Program-made: the position numbers and the translations under genes
NCBI GenBank assembly: GCA_022509105.1
Contig: JAFLTV010000018.1
Span: 1-32,035 of the forward strand
From: Muribaculaceae bacterium
Lineage (GTDB): Bacteria; Bacteroidota; Bacteroidia; Bacteroidales; Muribaculaceae
Length of the DNA stretch: 32,035 nucleotides
Direction of reading: 5' to 3'
The notes under the pieces: generated by a model
Told to the model about the DNA's origin: nothing
The model's input: the letters and a program-made list of their open reading frames with translations, nothing else
Database searches by the model: none
In this document: one piece after another, positions 18,579 to 26,376 of the stretch
Layout: the number at the start of each line of letters is the position of its first letter
Position numbering within the stretch: position 1 is the stretch's first letter

Positions 18579-19148
18579 ATGAGACATAATAAAAAATTCA
18601 ACCACCTCAGTCGTAAGAAGGCTCACCGTGAGGCGCTTCTGAAAAATCTCACCATCTCCCTTATCATGCATAAGAGAATTTTTACGACTTTGGCAAAGGC
18701 TAAAGCCTTGCGAGTGTATGCAGAGCCGCTGATCACTCGTTGTAAGACTGACAACATGGCCAACCGTCGCCTCGTTTTCAGTTATCTTCAGAACAAGGAG
18801 GCTGTAAAAGAGCTTTTCGGCGTGGTTGCTGAAAAGGTTGCTGAGCGTCCGGGCGGTTATACAAGAATACTGAAAACCGTTCACCGTCTTGGCGACAATG
18901 CTGAAATGGCAATGATAGAGCTTGTTGACTTCAATGAACTCATGCTTGCTGAAAAAGCTGCCGACAAGAAAGGAAAAACCACAAGAAGAAGCCGCAAGAA
19001 GAAGACTTCCGCAGATGCTGCTCCTAAAGCTGCTGCTCCTGCTGAACAAAAAGCTGAAGCTCCCGCTGAGCCTAAGGCTGAGGCTCCGGCAGAAGAAAAA
19101 CCGGAAGAAACTGCTCCTGAAGCTCCCGCTGAAGAAAATAAAGAATAA
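18579..19148 (+). CDS. rplQ: 50S ribosomal protein L17 with Ala/Pro/Glu tail
   Basis: L17 lies near the exit tunnel on the solvent side of the 50S. The core (residues 1 to about 122) has the family motifs [28 protein letters not shown]-like [10 protein letters not shown], and the terminal ELVDFNE. It then carries a basic stretch ([12 protein letters not shown]) and a roughly 45-residue low-complexity tail of Ala, Pro, Glu and Lys with a repeated KAEAP unit, total 189 residues versus about 127 in E. coli. It is the last gene of the ribosomal block and ends just before a strong terminator. Confidence 0.97.
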   Translation: MRHNKKFNHLSRKKAHREALLKNLTISLIMHKRIFTTLAKAKALRVYAEPLITRCKTDNMANRRLVFSYLQNKEAVKELFGVVAEKVAERPGGYTRILKTVHRLGDNAEMAMIELVDFNELMLAEKAADKKGKTTRRSRKKKTSADAAPKAAAPAEQKAEAPAEPKAEAPAEEKPEETAPEAPAEENKE

Positions 19149-19167
19149 TTTCTTTAATTTTTATCAT

Positions 19168-19216
19168 AATCGAGAGGGATATGCTGAAATATTCGGCATG
19201 TCTCTCTTGATTTTTT
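19168..19216 (+). terminator. Intrinsic terminator closing the ribosomal block
   Basis: A 17-bp stem (19168-19184 with 19196-19212, three G-U pairs, 11-base loop) runs directly into TTTTTT at 19211-19216. It lies 20 bases past the rplQ stop and marks the end of the 33-gene transcript. Confidence 0.9.
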
Positions 19217-19264
19217 CGTCATCTTTTAATAAATTAGCATATTTTCAACAACAATCTGACTTGA

Positions 19265-20710
19265 ATGTGGTTTCCTGAAACCATCCATCTAAGCACTTGG
19301 CTTTTATTTGTCGGAATTCTGATATACTTCGTAATCATCATCATTTCAGTGGTGGTGGTCTTAAGAGAGAACCGAAATCCGATAAGAGCTTTGTCATGGG
19401 TGATTGCCCTCATATTTCTTCCCGGAATCGGTTTGATTTTCTATCTGTTTTTCGGAAGAAGCATGAGAGGGGAGATGTTGTCTCAATCCAACCGCAGAAA
19501 GCTACAACATTCTTTTCAACCCTATGGAATCAAATTGCAGGACACAGACTTGAGGAAAGAGCAGAAAAACCTTGTAATCCTTGGTTCCCAGATTGGAGGA
19601 TATCCTCTCACTCAGAATAATGAAATAGAAATTATCACCGACGGAGCCACAAAGTTTGAATCGTTGAAAAGAGACCTGAAAAAGGCTGAAAGATCAATAT
19701 TCCTTCAATATTATATATTTTTAGACGACACAATCGGAAAAGAGATATCATCAATTCTGATAGAAAAAGCCAAAGCCGGCCTGGAAGTAAAAGTGATTTA
19801 TGATCATGTGGGAAGCTTTTCCGCCAGCAACAGCTTTTTCAAAAAAATGGAAGAAAACGGGATAGAGGTTCATCCTTTCTTCAGGGTTAATTTCCCGCAA
19901 TTCGCCAACAGAATCAATTGGAGGAACCACAGAAAAATCGTGGTCATAGACGACACGATAGGCTATATAGGAGGAATGAATATAGCCGACCGGTATGCTT
20001 TCGGAAACGGTAAAAACAAAGAAATGTGGCGCGACACACATTTTCGGCTCCGTGGAGACATTGTGGAATCACTGAAATATTCATTTGTGGTCGACTGGAA
20101 TTTCGGGAAGAAGGAGCCATATATTCCCACGCCTCTGAATCCGATAGGGAAAGTCAGTAACAAGACCGGAATTCAATTGGTGACGGGAGGGCCCGTGAAC
20201 ACCTGGGACAATCTATCGTTGATGTTTTTGAAGGCAATCTCCTCAGCAAAGAAGCTTATTTGGATTCAGACTCCATATTTCCTGCCTACCGATGCTTTGT
20301 TTAATGCCTTGCAGGCCGCGGCCCTCTCAAATATAGATGTCAGGATAATGATGCCTGCACACACAGACAGCCTCTTGCTTCATTATGCTTCTTTTTCATA
20401 TATTTCACAAAGCTTGGCAGCGGGAATAAAGATCTATCTTTATCTGCCCGGCATGTTGCATGCCAAAGCCATGATGATAGACGATGACTTGGTGACCGCC
20501 GGAAGCACAAATTTTGATTTCCGCAGCTTTGAAAACAATTTTGAATGCAACCTCTTCATCCATGATGCGGAAGTGAATCGCAAAATGCGAGATATTTTCT
20601 ATTCCGACATGCAGGAATGTGAAAAAGTGCAGAAAGAAAAATGGAAAAAGCGTCCGTTAAGCCATCGCTTCCTGGAATCCCTGTTACGTCTTGTTTCTCC
20701 TATATTGTGA
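19265..20710 (+). CDS. cls: Cardiolipin synthase (phospholipase D family)
   Basis: It makes cardiolipin by joining two phosphatidylglycerol molecules (or phosphatidylglycerol plus another phospholipid) in the inner membrane. The 481-residue product has two N-terminal membrane segments (about 11-33 and 44-64, the second containing GIGLIFYLFFG). It then has two HKD motifs: His222 in NHRKIVVID and His399 with Lys401 in LHAKAMMIDDD, each followed by the GG/GST-N pattern. Length is normal for bacterial Cls. It sits alone after the ribosomal terminator with no clear promoter found. Which head groups it uses is inferred from the family. Confidence 0.93.
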   Translation: MWFPETIHLSTWLLFVGILIYFVIIIISVVVVLRENRNPIRALSWVIALIFLPGIGLIFYLFFGRSMRGEMLSQSNRRKLQHSFQPYGIKLQDTDLRKEQKNLVILGSQIGGYPLTQNNEIEIITDGATKFESLKRDLKKAERSIFLQYYIFLDDTIGKEISSILIEKAKAGLEVKVIYDHVGSFSASNSFFKKMEENGIEVHPFFRVNFPQFANRINWRNHRKIVVIDDTIGYIGGMNIADRYAFGNGKNKEMWRDTHFRLRGDIVESLKYSFVVDWNFGKKEPYIPTPLNPIGKVSNKTGIQLVTGGPVNTWDNLSLMFLKAISSAKKLIWIQTPYFLPTDALFNALQAAALSNIDVRIMMPAHTDSLLLHYASFSYISQSLAAGIKIYLYLPGMLHAKAMMIDDDLVTAGSTNFDFRSFENNFECNLFIHDAEVNRKMRDIFYSDMQECEKVQKEKWKKRPLSHRFLESLLRLVSPIL

Positions 20711-20776
20711 AATCAAGGAATTCGCCATTAATGTAATTTTGAAATTGATTCAGTAAATTCTTGAAAAAAGAGCTTT

Positions 20777-21355
20777 TCAGTTTTTCTTCTTAAGCCATTC
20801 TTCGGCTACTATTTCAAGCTCATCATACCATTCTTGTCCGAATTTTCTTATAAGTGGAGCTTTTAGGAATTCATAGGCCCTCACATTCAATTCCTTTCCT
20901 TTCTTTTCGGCACACTTGCAAATTTTCCATTTATGAAGATTGAGAGCTGTCATATCTCCCATCTTCACTAATCTCACGGGATAAAGATGGCAAGAGGACG
21001 GTTTGAGCTGAGGAAGTTTCTTTTCACGGTAGGCTTTTTCCAGAGCACAGAGGCATGTGCCGTCTTCAGAGAAAGTAGTGAAAGCGCAGTTGCATCCCTC
21101 AACTAAAGTTGTCACCAGGTCTCCGTCTTTATCATAGTAGGCTGTGCCATCTTCCATGATTGCTTTTTGGCCCCCGGGAGTCAGGAAAGGAAGGATTTTC
21201 TCAACGTTATTGTCAAGTTCGATCTTTTCTTCATCAAGAAGAGGGGCTCCCGCGTCGCCGTCAATGCAACATTGACCTTTGCATACTTCAAGGTCACAAA
21301 CAAAAAATTTCTCAATGAGATCCAAAGAGACCAGGGTGTCTTTTATTACGAACAT
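20777..21355 (-). CDS. DUF3109 family cysteine-rich protein
   Basis: The 192-residue product begins MFVIKDTLVSLDLIEKFFVCDL and has a cysteine cluster: CDLEVCKGQCC near residues 19-29, then CNC and CLC mid-protein, SCHLYP, and ICKC near the C-terminus. This is the pattern of DUF3109 proteins related to the YkgJ zinc/iron-chelating family. The substrate and metal are not known. A TTG six codons upstream could extend it, but the promoter would then overlap it, so I use the ATG at 21355. It converges with cls. Confidence 0.88.
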   Translation of the reverse strand: MFVIKDTLVSLDLIEKFFVCDLEVCKGQCCIDGDAGAPLLDEEKIELDNNVEKILPFLTPGGQKAIMEDGTAYYDKDGDLVTTLVEGCNCAFTTFSEDGTCLCALEKAYREKKLPQLKPSSCHLYPVRLVKMGDMTALNLHKWKICKCAEKKGKELNVRAYEFLKAPLIRKFGQEWYDELEIVAEEWLKKKN

Positions 21356-21375
21356 CTTAAAAGAAATAAACAATG

Positions 21376-21407
21376 CAAAATTAATGAAGAAAATATTTCA
21401 GAGCAAA
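21376..21407 (-). promoter_or_regulatory. Promoter for the DUF3109 gene
   Basis: On the minus strand TTTG (21407-21404) is followed after exactly 20 bases by TAATTTTG (21383-21376), matching the Bacteroidota consensus. Transcription would begin about 15 bases before the ATG at 21355, so the TTG start further upstream is unlikely. Confidence 0.75.
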
Positions 21408-21549
21408 AAGGGATAGCAGACCCATTCCGTCGTTATATTCAAATTTGGAGGAAAGGCCTCAAGAAAGAGTCAACCATAAGATTTAACTGACAAATAAATT
21501 AAAAAATTAGTTAAAAAGATGATTTTTAGTAAAAAAAATAACCCAAACC

Positions 21550-21581
21550 TTTCAAAAAGAGATAATAAAGTAGTATCTTTG
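21550..21581 (+). promoter_or_regulatory. Promoter for the HU gene
   Basis: TATCTTTG (21574-21581) is preceded after 20 bases by TTTC (21550-21553), one base off TTTG. Predicted start is about 15 bases before the ATG at 21604. The bases between 21408 and 21549 show nothing else that I can support. Confidence 0.75.
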
Positions 21582-21603
21582 CGTCAAATTTAAAACTAAC
21601 GTT

Positions 21604-21867
21604 ATGAATAAAGGAGATCTCATTAATGAAATCGCTGCAAAGGCAGGATTGAACAAAGTTGACGCAAAGGCTGCTCTTGACGCATGTCTCGAATCTATTG
21701 AACAGGCTCTTGCCAATGACGACACTGTAAAATTGATAGGCTTCGGCACATTCTCTATGGTTCAAAAACCGGAAAGAACCGGTATCAACCCGCAGACTAA
21801 AGAGAAAATCACAATTGCAGCACGCAAGACTGTGAAGTTTAAACCAGCCGCTGAACTTGGCAAATAA
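21604..21867 (+). CDS. HU family DNA-binding protein
   Basis: HU proteins are dimeric, histone-like DNA benders that compact the nucleoid. The 87-residue product starts MNKGDLINEIAAKAGLNKVDAKAALDA, with the DNA-binding beta-arm region GFGTFSMVQKPERTGINPQT and the C-terminal AARKTVKFKPAAELG. The signature of the family, GFGTF with RTGINPQT, is clear and the length is the norm (about 90). It has its own promoter and terminator, so it is probably a single-gene unit. Confidence 0.96.
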   Translation: MNKGDLINEIAAKAGLNKVDAKAALDACLESIEQALANDDTVKLIGFGTFSMVQKPERTGINPQTKEKITIAARKTVKFKPAAELGK

Positions 21868-21885
21868 TTTTGACTATCTACTATA

Positions 21886-21930
21886 AAAAGAATGCGTTCA
21901 CGGCTTTGTGTCGGGAACGCTTCTTTTTTA
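21886..21930 (+). terminator. Intrinsic terminator after the HU gene
   Basis: GCGTTC (21894-21899) pairs with GAACGC (21915-21920); the stem extends by five more pairs across a one-base bulge (888-892 with 921-925), and a T-run follows. argS starts only 19 bases later, so argS may rely on readthrough or an unseen promoter. Confidence 0.8.
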
Positions 21931-21948
21931 TTTTAAGAAAATAAAAAA

Positions 21949-23724
21949 ATGGCTGTAGAAGAGTTAGTTGCAAAAAATGTAGCAGATGCCCTGAAAGATT
22001 TATATGGGGTAGATATTAAAGAAGAAACAATAAATCCTCAACCCACAAGAAAGGATTTCGAAGGAAACCTCACAGTGGTGGTTTTCCCGTTTCTCAAAGC
22101 GTCAAAAAAATCGCCTGAAGAAACAGCCCGGGAAATAGGAGAATGGATTTTGAAACATGATTCCGCTATTGAAAAATTCAATGTAGTCAAAGGTTTCCTG
22201 AATATAAGCATATCTCCAAAATATTGGGTTACAAGGCTCAACGATATTGCCGCCGACAAAAAGTTCGGACTGAAGGAAGCCGACGACAAATCTGAACTTG
22301 TAATGGTTGAGTATTCGTCGCCAAACACCAACAAACCGCTCCATTTAGGCCATGTCAGGAATAATCTTCTGGGATACTCATTAAGTGAAATCTTAAAGGC
22401 CAACGGCTATAAAGTTGTCAAAACAAATATTGTAAACGACCGTGGAATCCATATTTGCAAGTCGATGCTTGCATGGAAGAAATGGGGCAACAATGCCACT
22501 CCGGAATCAGCCGGCAAGAAAGGCGACCATCTGATAGGCGATTACTATGTTGAGTTTGACAAACACTATAAGAAAGAGGTTGAAGACTTGATGGCGTCAG
22601 GAAAAACCAAGGAGGAAGCGGAAGCTGAATCCCCCTTGATGCTCGAAGCTCGTGAAATGCTCAGAAAATGGGAAGCCGGAGATCCGGAAGTGAGAAATCT
22701 CTGGAAAACAATGAACGAGTGGGTTTATAAGGGTTTTGACGAGACTTATAAAAGACTCGGAGTGGACTTCGACAAAATCTACTATGAAAGCGAAACTTAT
22801 TTAGAAGGTAAAGACCTTGTTTTGAAGGGCCTCGAAGACGGATACATGTATCGGAAGGATGACGGTTCCGTATGGGCTGACTTGACAGCCGACGGTCTCG
22901 ACAACAAACTTCTGTTGCGTTCAGACGGCACTTCTGTCTATATGACACAAGACATAGGCACGGCTAAACTCCGTTATCATGATTACCCCATAGATAAAAT
23001 GATATATGTGGTTGGCAACGAACAGAATTATCATTTTCAGGTTTTGTCTTTGCTGCTCGACCGCCTCGGCTTCAAATGGGGTAAGGATCTGACCCATTTC
23101 TCCTACGGTATGGTGGAACTTCCCGAAGGAAAAATGAAATCGCGCGAAGGCACTGTTGTAGATGCCGATGATCTAATCGACAGCATGATCACTTCGGCAA
23201 AAGAAGCTTCCGCAGAAAGATTCGCGGATATGGATAAGGCTGAAGCTGAGGAAGTGGCCCGGATGGTAGGTTTAGGCGCCTTGAAATACTTCCTTTTGAA
23301 AGTAGACCCGAAGAAAAACATGCTCTTTAATCCCAAGGAGTCTATAGATTTCAACGGCAACACAGGTCCCTTCCTGCAATACACATACGCAAGAATAAAT
23401 TCAGTGATCAGGAGAGCGGGAGAATTCCCCGAAGAAGTTTCGGAAACAGTTGTTCCCAATGAAAAGGAATCAGCATTGATTCAGAAAGTAGCTGAATTCC
23501 CCGGAGTTGTTGCCGAAGCCGGCAAGAATTATTCTCCGGCTCTTATAGCCAACTATTGCTATGATCTGGCAAAAGAATACAACCAATTTTATCATGATTA
23601 TCCGATTCTCAAGGAAGAGGATAAAGATGTCAGGGATTTAAGGCTTGTCTTGTCGCAAGTGGTGGCACGCACGCTTAAATCCGGGGTTTCATTGCTCGGT
23701 ATGGAAATGCCTGAAAGAATGTAG
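21949..23724 (+). CDS. argS: Arginyl-tRNA synthetase
   Basis: It charges tRNA-Arg using ATP and arginine. The 591-residue class I enzyme has the N-terminal additional domain (Arg_tRNA_synt_N). The HIGH-type motif is HLGH at residues 132-135 in SSPNTNKPLHLGHVRNN. A degenerate KMSKS-like site is at 395-398 (KMKS within GKMKSREGTVV), and the C-terminal DALR anticodon-binding domain includes FLQYTYARINSVIRRAG. Length is normal. It follows the HU terminator closely. Confidence 0.97.
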   Translation: MAVEELVAKNVADALKDLYGVDIKEETINPQPTRKDFEGNLTVVVFPFLKASKKSPEETAREIGEWILKHDSAIEKFNVVKGFLNISISPKYWVTRLNDIAADKKFGLKEADDKSELVMVEYSSPNTNKPLHLGHVRNNLLGYSLSEILKANGYKVVKTNIVNDRGIHICKSMLAWKKWGNNATPESAGKKGDHLIGDYYVEFDKHYKKEVEDLMASGKTKEEAEAESPLMLEAREMLRKWEAGDPEVRNLWKTMNEWVYKGFDETYKRLGVDFDKIYYESETYLEGKDLVLKGLEDGYMYRKDDGSVWADLTADGLDNKLLLRSDGTSVYMTQDIGTAKLRYHDYPIDKMIYVVGNEQNYHFQVLSLLLDRLGFKWGKDLTHFSYGMVELPEGKMKSREGTVVDADDLIDSMITSAKEASAERFADMDKAEAEEVARMVGLGALKYFLLKVDPKKNMLFNPKESIDFNGNTGPFLQYTYARINSVIRRAGEFPEEVSETVVPNEKESALIQKVAEFPGVVAEAGKNYSPALIANYCYDLAKEYNQFYHDYPILKEEDKDVRDLRLVLSQVVARTLKSGVSLLGMEMPERM

Positions 23725-23734
23725 GCAATATTAA

Positions 23735-23765
23735 TTTAATGGTTAAGAAAAAATCATTAACTTAG
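23735..23765 (+). promoter_or_regulatory. Weak candidate promoter for the Bax inhibitor-1 gene
   Basis: TTTA (23735-23738) and TAACTTAG (23758-23765) are 19 bases apart, each one base off consensus. This is the best match I found in the 115-base gap before the gene; it could be chance in AT-rich sequence. Confidence 0.35.
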
Positions 23766-23839
23766 CGGATAATAAGCAATAAACCTGGCATAAAATTTGT
23801 TGTCATAATAATAAAAGAAACCCATAAAATTCAAATATA

Positions 23840-24556
23840 ATGGATTACAGAAATAATAACATGACGCCCCCTCCGTATTTTGGAGGCAACACCGTAACGA
23901 CACAGACCAATTCCGTAATGAAGCGCGTCTATGTCAGAATGTTTGTAGGTTTGCTCATTTCAGCATTCTGCGCATTGGGAGTTGTGTCAAGTCCGGCAGC
24001 AATGTCATTTTTCTTCGGAAATCAGATTGTTTTCTGGGGATTGTTTATCGCAATGCTTGTGATGGCATTTGTATTGCCCGCTCGATTGACAAGAATGTCG
24101 ACCTCCACCTGCCTTCTGCTCTTCTGTGTTTTCTCGGCAATGATGGGAGTATGGATCGCCCCGATATTTATTGTATATAAATTAGGAACTATAGTCTCTA
24201 CCTTCTTCATCACAGCCGGCACGTTCGGAGCGATGTCGATCTACGGATATTTCACAAAGTCTGATCTTTCCAAAATAGGCACATATCTCATCATGGCCCT
24301 TTGGGGATTGATTATTGCCATAGTGGTTAATATCTTCCTGAAGAGCTCAAGCCTTGAATGGATAATTTCGATTGTAGGTGTGCTTCTTTTCACAGGATTG
24401 ACAGCTTGGGACACTCAGACAGTTAAGCGTCTTGCAGCAGCAAACCTCGAGCCGCAGATGGCAGATAAACTGGCAACGATGGGAGCCCTCAATCTCTATC
24501 TTGACTTTATCAACCTCTTCCTGTTCCTTCTTAGATTTGTAGGCGGCAGAGACTGA
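23840..24556 (+). CDS. Bax inhibitor-1 / YccA family membrane protein
   Basis: The 238-residue product has seven predicted hydrophobic segments, starting about residue 33 (VRMFVGLLISAFCALGVVSS), and is preceded by a short polar N-terminus with prolines. Near the C-terminus is the family signature GLTAWDTQTVKRL followed by GALNLYLDFINLFLFLLRF. This identifies the Bax inhibitor-1 (UPF0005) family, which includes calcium-leak and YccA-type proteins that interact with FtsH. The precise role here is unknown. It ends before a hairpin terminator and the glycogen pair. Confidence 0.93.
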   Translation: MDYRNNNMTPPPYFGGNTVTTQTNSVMKRVYVRMFVGLLISAFCALGVVSSPAAMSFFFGNQIVFWGLFIAMLVMAFVLPARLTRMSTSTCLLLFCVFSAMMGVWIAPIFIVYKLGTIVSTFFITAGTFGAMSIYGYFTKSDLSKIGTYLIMALWGLIIAIVVNIFLKSSSLEWIISIVGVLLFTGLTAWDTQTVKRLAAANLEPQMADKLATMGALNLYLDFINLFLFLLRFVGGRD

Positions 24557-24594
24557 TATAAAATCATAAATCGTAATAAAACATCTTAAATAGA

Positions 24595-24636
24595 AAGGAC
24601 ACTCGTTATTTACAATAGCGGGTGTCTTTGTTGTTT
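24595..24636 (+). terminator. Intrinsic terminator after the Bax inhibitor-1 gene
   Basis: A 16-bp stem (24595-24610 with 24614-24629, three G-U pairs, loop TAC) is followed by a broken T-run, TTTGTTGTTT. The end of the stem is the -33 box of the next promoter. Confidence 0.75.
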
Positions 24637-24658
24637 AATGTTTTTTTATGTAATTTTG
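24627..24658 (+). promoter_or_regulatory. Promoter of the glycogen gene pair
   Basis: TTTG (24627-24630) and TAATTTTG (24651-24658) are exactly 20 bases apart. The -33 box overlaps the descending arm of the preceding terminator. The predicted start is near 24665, so the ATG at 24638 is upstream of it and the ATG at 24704 is used. Confidence 0.85.
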
Positions 24659-24703
24659 CAGTTGAAACTTAAGTTTACAGGTAATAAAATCAATTCAGAC
24701 ACC

Positions 24704-26356
24704 ATGCAATCTGAACACCATAGGGCTTTTGACAAAATAGGGCTTTTGGCGGAATCAAGCTGGGAAGTTTGCAATAAAATTGGTGGTATCTACACCGTTT
24801 TGTCGACAAAAGCAAGGGTATTGCAAGAAACATACGGGGACAAGCTGGTTTTTATAGGTCCCGATGTATGGTCGCAAGAGAATCCCTCCCCGAATTTCAA
24901 AGAAGACAAAAAGCTTTTCAATAATTTTTCCGAGTCGTCCATCTCCGAATTCAATATTAGCGTCAGAACCGGAAGATGGGATATTCCGGGCTCTCCACAA
25001 GTGATTTTGGTAAAGTTTGAAGGCGTATATCCTTCGTTAAACGACATTTTCGGACAAATGTGGCAGCGGTTCGGCGTCGATTCAATGCATGAATACGGCG
25101 ATTATCGCGAGGGATGTGCCTTCGCGGTGGCCACAGCCATAGTTATCCGTCATTTGTCGCAACATCTGGGCTTAAAAGAAAAAGACGTATATGCCCACTT
25201 CAACGAATGGACAACGGGAATGGGATTGCTTTACCTGCGATTTTTGATGCCGGAAGCAGCAACCCTCTTTACCACGCATGCAACAAGTATCGGGCGTAGC
25301 ATTTGTGGCAACGGAAAGCCCCTTTATGACTATTTCGACGGTTACAACGGCGACCAGATGGCTCGCGAGCTGAATATGGAGGCAAAACACAGTCTGGAGA
25401 AAAATGCCGCTCTGCAGGCAGACTGTTTCACGGCTGTGAGCGAGCTGACAGCTCATGAAGCTGAGAAATTGCTTGAGATTCGCCCTCAGGTTGTGACTCC
25501 CAACGGATTTGAACCTGACTTTGTGCCTCAAGGAAGAAAATATCAGACATTACGCACAGCCGGGAGAAAGAAATTGCTTGAGATTGCAACTCAATTGAAA
25601 AACCGGGAGTTTAAAAAAGATTCACTTATAGTTGCCACATCCGGAAGAAACGAATATCGCAACAAAGGCCTTGATCTTTATCTCGATGCATTGGCAAGAC
25701 TGGAATCAAAAAATCCGGGAAAAGAGATTATCGGCCTTGTGCTTGTGCCCGCATGGGTGAGCCACCCCTCTCCCTATCTCCTTGACAACATGATGGAAAA
25801 GGCGAATCCGGATTATATCACCCACATACTCCACAATATGGAGTATGATTCTGTGGCTTTAAGAATAAAAAGTCTTGAGGAATCGGGAAGCTTGGGCAAG
25901 AATGTCAATGTTATATACGTGCCTTGTTATCTTGACGGTGGGGATGGAATTGTAAACATTTCTTACTACGACCTTCTCCCGGCCATTGACATCACGGTTT
26001 TTGCCTCTTATTATGAGCCGTGGGGCTACACTCCGCTTGAAAGCATAGCCTTCGGATTGCCGACCATCACTTCAGATAAAAGCGGATTCGGACAATGGGT
26101 CCTTGAAAATGAGAAGAATTCGATTCTTGAATCCGGAGTAAAGGTGGTAAGCCGCAATGATTCGAATTATAATGAGGCGGCTGATGAAATAGCCTCTGCA
26201 TTGCAAGAATATAGTGAATTAAATAACGTTAAAAGAAAAGAGGCCTCGACGGCTGCCGCAAAGACAGCCTCGAAAGCCGACTGGAAATATTTCATCTCTT
26301 CTTATTATGAAGCTTTCAAGACAGCTGCAAAAAGAAGAGACGAGCGAATCAAATAG
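24704..26356 (+). CDS. GT3-type (eukaryote-like) glycogen synthase
   Basis: The likely reaction is transfer of glucose from a nucleotide sugar (UDP-glucose in the GT3 family) to the growing alpha-1,4 chain. I choose the ATG at 24704, giving 550 residues, because the promoter lies after the upstream ATG at 24638. The N-terminus has LLAESSWEVCNKIGGIYTVL, like the KVGG region of animal and fungal synthases. The E-x7-E motif is YYEPWGYTPLES with Glu438 and Glu446, followed by DKSGFG. It is shorter than the yeast protein (about 705) and lacks the regulatory tails. It is 20 bases before the phosphorylase gene. Confidence 0.9.
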   Translation: MQSEHHRAFDKIGLLAESSWEVCNKIGGIYTVLSTKARVLQETYGDKLVFIGPDVWSQENPSPNFKEDKKLFNNFSESSISEFNISVRTGRWDIPGSPQVILVKFEGVYPSLNDIFGQMWQRFGVDSMHEYGDYREGCAFAVATAIVIRHLSQHLGLKEKDVYAHFNEWTTGMGLLYLRFLMPEAATLFTTHATSIGRSICGNGKPLYDYFDGYNGDQMARELNMEAKHSLEKNAALQADCFTAVSELTAHEAEKLLEIRPQVVTPNGFEPDFVPQGRKYQTLRTAGRKKLLEIATQLKNREFKKDSLIVATSGRNEYRNKGLDLYLDALARLESKNPGKEIIGLVLVPAWVSHPSPYLLDNMMEKANPDYITHILHNMEYDSVALRIKSLEESGSLGKNVNVIYVPCYLDGGDGIVNISYYDLLPAIDITVFASYYEPWGYTPLESIAFGLPTITSDKSGFGQWVLENEKNSILESGVKVVSRNDSNYNEAADEIASALQEYSELNNVKRKEASTAAAKTASKADWKYFISSYYEAFKTAAKRRDERIK

Positions 26357-26376
26357 AAAAAAATAAAATTTAGTAT

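Noticed and set aside
18945..19148. Repeats in the rplQ 3' end as a mobile or tandem DNA repeat
   Set aside because: They are codon-level low complexity in a continuous reading frame with no flanking duplication or element ends.
20711..20776. Bidirectional terminator between cls and the DUF3109 gene
   Set aside because: Only a weak AT-rich inverted repeat (AAAAGAGCTTTT-like) is present, without a convincing GC stem, so I do not annotate it.
21356..21373. Upstream TTG start for the DUF3109 gene
   Set aside because: The predicted transcription start is at about this point and the family begins near the ATG at 21355.
24638..24703. Upstream ATG for the glycogen synthase
   Set aside because: It lies before the predicted transcription start, between the -33 and -7 boxes.
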